A DNA stretch of 64,000 nucleotides from Macrostomum hystrix (Eukaryota > Platyhelminthes > Macrostomidae): contig CATNEN010000027.1 of the NCBI GenBank assembly GCA_950097015.1, forward strand, positions 392,001-456,000, read 5' to 3'. Below are positions 57,393-64,000 of the stretch, in pieces. A program made the translations under genes and the position numbers. Each line of letters begins with the position of its first letter. Position 1 is the stretch's first letter. The notes under the pieces were generated by a model. That model was not told where the DNA came from, did no database searches, and saw only the letters and a list, made by a program, of their open reading frames with translations.

Positions 57393-57783
57393 GGTTTGTA
57401 GGATTTTTATCTCTTCTTTCACATCCCTAAGGATTGATTTGTTAAACTTTTAATCCACTTTCCCACTTTCTCCAGCATTTAATTTGTAGGATTTTCATCC
57501 CACTCTCTCACTTGACAAAAATTTTTTTTTTGAATCGAATTCCAGTTTACCAAATATTTGATATGTAGGATGTTTATCCGGCCTGTTGTCCCCCTTCGGC
57601 CAGGATTTAGTAAGTTTTATGTAGCCACCATTTTTCGCTTCGGTTGAAATGAACTTTTTTGTCCCACATTCCCACCATTATTAGGATTAGATTGATAGGA
57701 TATTTATCCCTATTTTCGATACGTCCTAATTTATTGGATTTTTCAATAATTATTTATAAATGCTTCTATTTTTCGTATTTCAG
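57393..57783. other. Upstream region of E2f with recurring taggatttttatc words
   Basis: The motif (g/t)aggat(t/a)tttatcc recurs at about 57399, 57486, 57567 and 57698. No array or gene. An acceptor-like ttcgtatttcag ends at 57783, 85 bases before the E2f start. Confidence 0.4.
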
Positions 57784-57868
57784 CGCCACATTTTACCAAC
57801 AGATAAACAGACAATAACTCACTACTAGACATAGAATAATCGAACAATTCAAAATCTGCTGCTCAACA

Positions 57869-59331
57869 ATGTCCGGTCACCAGCTGTCCTACACCACAGA
57901 TCAGCTAATCGGCGGCCTGACTGCCGTGCTGGACTCTGACGGCAATCCTCTCGGTGGCGGTGGCGGAGGTCGCTCCGTTCACTACGCGTCCGCTTACGCT
58001 GGCGACGCTATGCACCATCATCATCTGCAGCAGCAGCAGCAGCAGCATCATCATCAGGCTGCCGCCGCCAATGCTCAGCAGCAGCAGCAGCAGCAGCACT
58101 GGGGCGGAGCCGGTGGCGGCGGTGGCGGCGGTGGTGCCGGCGGAAGCTCCCACGCGGCCAGCATGTTCACCACTAGACAGGATAAGAGTCTGGGCATTCT
58201 AACCGAAAGATTTGTCCAATTATTGAAGGATGCTCCAGACGGTGTTCTAGATTTGAAAGCCGCGGCCGAGTATCTGCGAGTCGGACAGAAGCGTCGAATC
58301 TACGACATAACCAACGTGCTGGAAGGCATCGGCCTGATTGAGAAGCGCAGCAAGAACTGTGTGCAATGGAAGGGCGCCAGTCCAGCCACCAATTCGCCAG
58401 AAATTCAGGCTAAACTGTCCCAGCTAACCGACGAAATCAACCACTTGAAGCATCTGGAGAGCAAGATGGACGCCTATAAGCAGCAGATTGAACAGTCGCT
58501 GGTGAATGTCACCCAGGATCCGGATAACCAGCCCTATGTCTACATGACTCACCAGGACCTATGCGCCATCTTCGAGGGCAAAACTTCTCTAGTTATCAAG
58601 GCGCCCCACGGCACCCGGCTAGAGGTGAGCTGCTAGTAGGGGCGGTTGAAGGGGGATGTGAAGCGCTTAAATTGATGTAGAGGGGCGGTTTAATTGAGGT
58701 AGAGAGCGGTTAAATCGAGGTACAGGGGTTAAATTGATGTACAGGGCCGTTAAATAAATTTAGAGTGGGCGGTTAAGTGGAGGTAGAGGAGGCGCTTAAA
58801 GGGGGTAGATGGAGCGGTTTAATAGAGGTAGATGGGGAGCGGTTAAATGGAGGTAGGTAGGGCTGTTACCTGTAAGTACAGGGCGGGTGGAAAGACAGAG
58901 ATAGGAAAGCAGCGTCCCAACCCCGCACCCGTGAAACGCAGGTGCCAATACCGGACGAGCATGAGACGTACTACGCAGACGGCGGCCGTCGTGTGCAGTA
59001 CCAAGTTCACCTGCGCTCGGCGTCGGCCCCAATCACCGTGCTGGTCATCAACCAGGACGACGCTGATGTTGAAGGCGGTGGCGCTGGCGTCGGCGGCGGA
59101 ATGCGGGTTGTTCCAGTATCTGGCCAAATCGACGAGATTATCGACCAGGAACGACAGCAGCAGCAGCAGCAGCAGCTGACCTCGAGCGGCGATGCCGGAG
59201 ATGCCGATGCCAACGGCTCGACTGTGGAAGGCGGCGGTGATGGCGTCAGTGGCGGACCATCCCGACGCAACCAGGAGTTTCCCTTTGTGCTGCGGGAGGA
59301 CGAGGGTCTGTTTGCGCTGTTTGAGGCTTGA
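57869..59331 (+). CDS. E2f4/5: E2F4/5-type transcription factor
   Basis: DNA-binding cell-cycle regulator working with DP and pocket proteins. Exon 1 57869-58624 (252 codons), exon 2 58942-59331 (129 codons plus stop); donor CTAGAG|GTGAGC and acceptor acgcag join in phase 0; 381 residues. Residues 1-100 are low complexity (Gly, His, Gln runs). The winged-helix domain spans about 103-168 with the hallmark [20 protein letters not shown], followed by a leucine-rich dimerisation helix (about 176-212) and the marked box ([10 protein letters not shown] ... [14 protein letters not shown] ... YQVHLRS), crossing the intron. The C terminus [10 protein letters not shown] fits the acidic pocket-protein-binding segment. 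It lacks the cyclin-A-binding N terminus of E2F1-3, and HGTRLEVPIP is typical of E2F4/5. CAG/CAC runs may be length-polymorphic. Confidence 0.92.
58655..58865. repeat. Degenerate minisatellite in the E2f intron
   Basis: Loose 20-32-bp repeats of gaggtagaggggcggttaaa fill most of the 317-base intron. Confidence 0.8.
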
Positions 59332-59431
59332 AAGCTTCTGCGTTTTAAACTTAAGGCGATATGATAACATCAGTTACACAGCGGCTGGCAAACTGTGGCC
59401 CCGGCTTTTAATGCGCCCGGGCCCTTCCGAT

Positions 59432-59985
59432 GTGTCTCATCTCTCTCCTGTCTCATCTCATTTCTGTCTCATCTCTCTCCTGTCTCATCTATCTCCTGTC
59501 TCATCTCATTCTGTCTCATCTCATTTCTGTCTCATCTCTCTCCTGTCTCATCTCTCTTCTGTCTCATCTCTCTCCTGTCTCATCTCTCTCCTGTCTCATC
59601 TCTCTCCTGTCTCATCTCTCTTCTGTCTCATCTCTCTCCTGTCTCATCTCTCTCCTGTCTCATCTCATTTCTGTCTCATCTCATTTCTGTCTCATCTCTC
59701 TCCTGTCGCATCTCATTCTGTCTCATCTCACTCCTGTCTTATCTCTCTCCTGTCTCATCTCATTCTGTCTCATCTCTCTCCTGTCTCATCTCTCTCCTGT
59801 CTCATCTCATTTCTGTCTCATCTCTCTCCTGTCTCATCTCTCTCCTGTCTCATCTCTCTCCTGTCTCATCTCACTCCTGTCTCATCTCTCCCCTGTCTCA
59901 TCTCTCTCCTGTCTCATCTCTCTCCTGTCTCATCTCTCTCCTGTCTCATCTCACTCTGTCTCATCTCTCCCCTGTCTCATCTCTT
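59432..59985. repeat. 16-bp pyrimidine minisatellite downstream of E2f
   Basis: Units of catctctctcctgtct (16 bp), with shorter catttctgtct variants, beginning 100 bases after the E2f stop. All frames on plus are open for long stretches. It probably lies in the 3' untranslated region. Confidence 0.95.
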
Positions 59986-60664
59986 CCTTTAGTTCATTCG
60001 TATGTTATATCATCTCTAGACCATTCGACCCAATGTCGTATAAACTCTAGCCTTGTCTCGCGAGTCTAATGTTTGCCGGCCTCTTGAGCAAATGATGAAA
60101 AAACTAGTTAACGGACTTTATTAATTCGTTCTTTTTGTGTAAAAACACTAATACAATTATTCAATTCTTATTGTAGTAATGTTATGAAAAAGAACATTAT
60201 TTTTGCACATTGTATTCGCAGTTTTTAGTGCACACTAAATATGCTCCCTGTTTATAATTATGCAAGAATAAGAATTTATCGATTGCATAAATTTAGTCAT
60301 CTGTCAACTGAATAAGTATTTGTTATTTTATTATCTGTAACCTGTAATGTAAAATTATGTGCATTTCTATTTGTTAATTATTCAAATTAGCTTCGTATCT
60401 TTTGTCTGTTTGTCGCAAATGCAAAGCATTCTCTGGCAGCTTTTCATAGTGCAACTACACTGCAAATTACTCTTTGTAGCTATGCTATCTCCATATATAA
60501 TTCTAACGAGTAAGTAAGCTTTTGTTGTAAAATAAATTCAATGTTACCTTAGCAAAAGGTTGGCCAAAAGTGCGAATACGCTTGTATCCTCGAATTCATT
60601 TTATTTTTATGCTGAAATTTCCAGGGGTTAGAAAGTACTAAAGTGGTTCGTCTCAGGACGGATA
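59986..60664. other. AT-rich 3' region of E2f; no gene seen
   Basis: Contains AATAAA at 60531-60536, a candidate polyadenylation signal for E2f that would give a 3' untranslated region of about 1.2 kb including the 16-bp array. Confidence 0.45.
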
Positions 60665-61350
60665 TTGTCCTGAGACAGGTGAAGTGGTTGTCCACTGACC
60701 TGAGACTGGGTAGATGAATGTCCACTGACCTGAGACTGGGTAGATGACTGTCCACTGACCTCAGACTGGGTAGATGACTGTCCACTGACCTGAGACTGGG
60801 GAGGTGACTGTCCACTGACCTGAGACTTGGTAGATGACTGTCCACTGACCTGAGACTGGGGAGGTGACTGTCCACTGACCTGAGACTGGGGAGGTGACTG
60901 TCCACTGACCTGAGACTTGGTAGATGACTGTCCACTGACCTGAGACTGGGTAGATGACTGTCCACTGACCTCAGACTGGGTAGATGACTGTCCACTGACC
61001 TGAGAATGGGGAGGTGACTGTCCACTGACCTGAGACTAGGTAGATGACTGTCCACTGACCTGAGAATGGGGAGGTGACTGTCCACTGACCTGAGACTGGG
61101 TAGATGACTGTCCACTGACCTGAGACTGGGGAGGTGACTGTCCACTGACCTGAGACTGCGGAGGTGGCTGTCCACTGACCTCAGACTGGGTAGATGACTG
61201 TCCACTGACCTGAGACTGGGTAGATGAATGTCCACTGACCTGATACTGAGTAGATGACTGTCCACTGACCTGAGACTGGGTAGATGACTGTCCACTGACC
61301 TGAGACTAGGTAGATGACTGTCCACTGACCTGTGTCTGGGGAGGTGGCTG
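60665..61350. repeat. 30-bp minisatellite upstream of Chp
   Basis: About twenty-three units of tgtccactgacctgagactg plus ggtagatgac (30 bp). Two sub-types (ggtagatgac and gggaggtgac) alternate. The array ends about 35 bases before the acceptor tttcag (61386) of the Chp exon. Its minus-strand frame is open because the period is divisible by three. Confidence 0.95.
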
Positions 61351-61401
61351 TCCACAACAAACCTGCACCCTGACTCTGATTTTCAGCCCAGCGAGGCCAA
61401 A

Positions 61402-62031
61402 ATGGGCTCGGCACTGTCCGCCTATCTTCATCACGATGATCTAGCCGACATTGACGCTGCCAAGATCTCGTCGGACACCGGCCTGTCGAAAGCCACGGTG
61501 CATCGGCTGCACCGTCGCTTCAACAAGCTCTGCCTGCGCGGCAATGAGGCAGCCTCCCTGACGGCATCGACCTCTTCCCTACCCGGTGGCAGCGTCGGTC
61601 ACACCAACGGCGTGAAGCTGCTTAGCAGGCGTCAGATGATGTCAGATCCTGAGCTGTCGTTGAATCCACTGAGTGCTCGCATTGTTTGCGCCCTTTATCC
61701 GCGCGGCTCTGACGTGATGTCGTTCCCGGAATTCTGCTCCGCCATTGCAGTCTTCCAGCCGGCCCACACGCCGGCCCAACGCGAGGCCAAACTGCAGTTT
61801 GTCTACCGCATGCTGGACATTGAGGAGAATGACTATTTGAGTCTCGGCGAGCTCAGCTCGCTGCTGCACATGCTTGTTGGCAATAATTTGCCGCTGGAAC
61901 AGATTCAATCCATCGCCTGTCGGGCCCTCTCTGAGGTCGATCAAGCTAAGGACAATCGCATCTCCTACGAAGAGTTCTTGATAGCTATGGAGGGCCTTAA
62001 TATAGAAGAGAAGATGGCTATTCACTTTTGA
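61402..62031 (+). CDS. CHP1: Calcineurin B homologous protein (CHP), EF-hand
   Basis: 209 residues, no intron in the coding part. CHPs are N-myristoylated calcium sensors that bind the cytoplasmic tail of Na+/H+ exchangers and act in membrane traffic. Seen here: a myristoylation start (MGSALS), family blocks LSLNPLSARIVCALYPRGSD, FPEFCSAIAVFQP and the C-terminal EEKMAIHF (human CHP1 has EQKMSIRF). The EF3 loop at residues 139-150 (DIEENDYLSLGE) keeps acidic positions 1, 3 and 12. The EF4 loop at 180-191 (DQAKDNRISYEE) has Ala at position 3, so its affinity may be low. EF1 is replaced by a Ser/Thr/Gly-rich insertion (about residues 46-75), and EF2 is degenerate, as usual for CHPs. True calcineurin B would have four good loops. 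The start is preceded by an acceptor tttcag (61386). Confidence 0.9.
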   Translation: MGSALSAYLHHDDLADIDAAKISSDTGLSKATVHRLHRRFNKLCLRGNEAASLTASTSSLPGGSVGHTNGVKLLSRRQMMSDPELSLNPLSARIVCALYPRGSDVMSFPEFCSAIAVFQPAHTPAQREAKLQFVYRMLDIEENDYLSLGELSSLLHMLVGNNLPLEQIQSIACRALSEVDQAKDNRISYEEFLIAMEGLNIEEKMAIHF

Positions 62032-62139
62032 ATCATTTTTCTGAACTTTCTCTTGCAAGTTAAGCTGGAAGCTGAATTAAATTGCCTGGAGTGTCTAAGC
62101 CTCGATAACCTTTCACCCGCAGTCTGAAACCTAACCACC

Positions 62140-62912
62140 CCAAATGGTACATTCTCTCAGCCCAACACCCTCTAACCCACCGGCTTCAATGTACATCCTC
62201 TCAGCCCAACACCCTCTAACCCACCGGCTTCAATTTACATCCTCTCAGCCCAACACCCTCTAACCCACCGGCTTCAATGTACATCCTCTCAGCCCAACAC
62301 CCTCTTTACCACCGGCTTCAATGTACATCCTCTCAGCCCAACACCCTCTAACCCACCGGCTTCAATGTACATCCTCTCAGCCCAACACCCTCTTTACCAC
62401 CGGCTTCAATGTACATCCTCTCAGCCCAACACCCTCTAACCCACCGGCTTCAATGTACATCCTCTCAGCCCAACACCCTCTTTACCACCGGCTTCAATGT
62501 ACATCCTCTCAGCCCAACACCCTCTAACCCACCGGCTTCAATGTACATCCTCTCAGACTAACACCCTCTAACCCACCGGCTTCAATGTACATCCTCTCAG
62601 CCCAACACCCTCTTTACCACCGGCTTCAATGTACATCCTCTCAGCCCAACACCCTCTAACCCACCGGCTTCAATGTACATCCTCTCAGCCCAACACCCTC
62701 TAACCCACCGGCTTCAATGTACATCCTCTCAGCCCAACAACCTCTAACCCACCGGCTTCAATGTACATCCTCTCAGACTAACACCCTCTAACCCACCGGC
62801 TTCAATGTACATCCTCTCAGCCCAACAACCTCAGTCTAACCCACCGGCTTCAATGTACATCCTCTCAGCCCAACAACCTCTAACCCACCGGCTTCAATGT
62901 ACATCCTCTCAG
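62140..62912. repeat. 44-bp minisatellite downstream of Chp
   Basis: About seventeen units of tctcagcccaacaccctcta plus acccaccggcttcaatgtac and atcc (44 bp), with ctaaccc/ctttacc variants. It lies in the probable 3' untranslated region of Chp. Confidence 0.95.
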
Positions 62913-63834
62913 CCTAGCACTTCTATTGCAGATTTAACCAATCCTAGCATGACGCTTTAACGACCTCCACTTCCAAGCTTTTTAATTCACTTTGCACCTG
63001 TCTGTTCAACAGCGTTCAAATCTTGGCTTAATAATAATTTGTAGCTTTAGTTGTTTTTTCCTTGCTACTGATAGTAGTATAGCGTCAATAAAATTCGCAT
63101 CTGCCTTTTTCCCAGCAGCTGGTGTTGCAGCTTCTTTGTAAGTGCTCAAATATATTTTATAGTATAGTTTAGAGTAGTTTTTAATCGCCCGTGACTGAAC
63201 GTCATGTCTTATATATTTGCCTTTTATAAAAACTTATTTTAGTCACAAACACACAAATTTCACTTTTTAATTATGAGCGATCTGCTTCAATTCGGACACT
63301 TTGGCACTGTCTCTTCGCTTGCCAATCGCTTTTTATTATCATATTTTTGTACTTTAGAATCTCTCAACCGATTATAAGCTTTTCGCTTTTAAATTTTCTT
63401 GATTATGAATTTTCGATTTTTTGCTATCGCCTTCTGCTGCATTCCAGTATTCTTTGGCAGTATCTTTGGCTGCCGTTTCATTAAAGTGATTCAAATGTTA
63501 AAAGTCAATCTGGCTTAACTGTTTTTACTGATTGTGATTTTTGTGTGCATCTACACACATTTTTGTTTATCTAACCTCTTTTTTCTTATTAGTGAAGTGT
63601 AAAGGCTTTGCACAAATTGTTTTTTGTTGATTGGAATAGCTAAAAAACATTCATTTGCTGACGAGGCCAGTAAGTCTAAAAAAGAAATCTTTTTTTGTTT
63701 ATATATTATAATGAAAGTTATAGCAAGAACACTAAAATCACATGGCAAGCTAAAATATTTCTAATTCATTGTACCAAATGTTTTCTACTGTATACTAACA
63801 GCCAGGTTTTTAACCTCTGCCTGAGATGTACACT
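62913..63834. other. AT-rich; end of the Chp transcript, then no gene
   Basis: AATAAA at 63087-63092 is the likely polyadenylation signal for Chp. The rest is AT-rich without a protein-like frame. Confidence 0.45.
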
Positions 63835-64000
63835 TACCTACAAACCCTCTAACCCGTCCCCCAAAGTACACTGGCTCCCTAACCCTCTAACCCCTCCCCC
63901 AAAGTACACTGGCTCCCTAGCCCTCTAACCCGTCCCCCAATGTACACTGACTCCCTAACCCTCTAACCCGTCCCCCAATGTACACTGACTCCCTAACCCT
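63835..64000. repeat. 38-bp minisatellite, cut by window end
   Basis: Units of ccctaaccctctaacccgtc plus ccccaatgtacactgact (38 bp) run off the right edge. The ccctaaccctctaaccc part resembles telomeric repeats but is embedded in a longer unit. Confidence 0.9.

Noticed and set aside
63835-64000. Telomere or interstitial telomeric repeat
   Set aside because: The ccctaa-like words are only part of a 38-bp unit containing unrelated sequence, and no pure TTAGGG-type run is present.

Overview
This is nuclear DNA of an animal. Genes are split by GT-AG introns, the gene content is metazoan (Dscam, E2F4/5, CHP, SGF11, Ecdysoneless, NUPR1), there are tRNA-derived SINEs with target-site duplications, fragments of three transposon classes, and about thirty minisatellite arrays. 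The minisatellites and candidate AUG-supplying trans-splice sites would suit a free-living flatworm such as Macrostomum, but that placement is a guess.

Layout. (1) 1-16 kb: almost pure tandem arrays with periods of 13 to 40 bp, including a nearly 3 kb array of a 22-bp unit at 11.36-14.32 kb; no convincing gene. (2) 36310 down to 16065, minus strand: a complete Dscam gene rebuilt from 19 exons whose phases all agree: signal peptide, nine Ig, four FN3, one Ig, two FN3, transmembrane helix and a proline-rich tail ending in a PDZ ligand. Different minisatellites fill several introns. (3) 38.4-41.0 kb: a transposon graveyard holding a P-element/THAP9-type transposase remnant, two tandem 3' ends of a non-LTR retrotransposon and a broken Tc1/IS630-type transposase. 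(4) 41-49.4 kb: sparse, partly AT-rich DNA with SINEs, an inverted-repeat tract, a 248-bp tandem duplication and a compact gene at 43764-44018 for a secreted, acidic-pro, cationic Trp/Arg-rich peptide that looks like an antimicrobial peptide precursor. (5) 49.4-63.1 kb, plus strand: five genes in the same direction, Sgf11/ATXN7L3, Ecd, Nupr1, E2f4/5 and Chp, separated by minisatellites or SINEs.

How the genes relate. The plus-strand cluster mixes chromatin modification (SAGA deubiquitinase adaptor), splicing and cell-cycle support (Ecd), stress chromatin (NUPR1), cell-cycle transcription (E2F) and calcium/pH signalling (CHP). They share no pathway, but their common direction and the acceptor-like AGs just before the start codons make co-transcription with spliced-leader processing worth testing. 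The most novel items are the peptide precursor at 43.8 kb and the Ecd and Sgf11 reading frames, which open directly at an AG acceptor, in frame with an AUG that a leader could supply.
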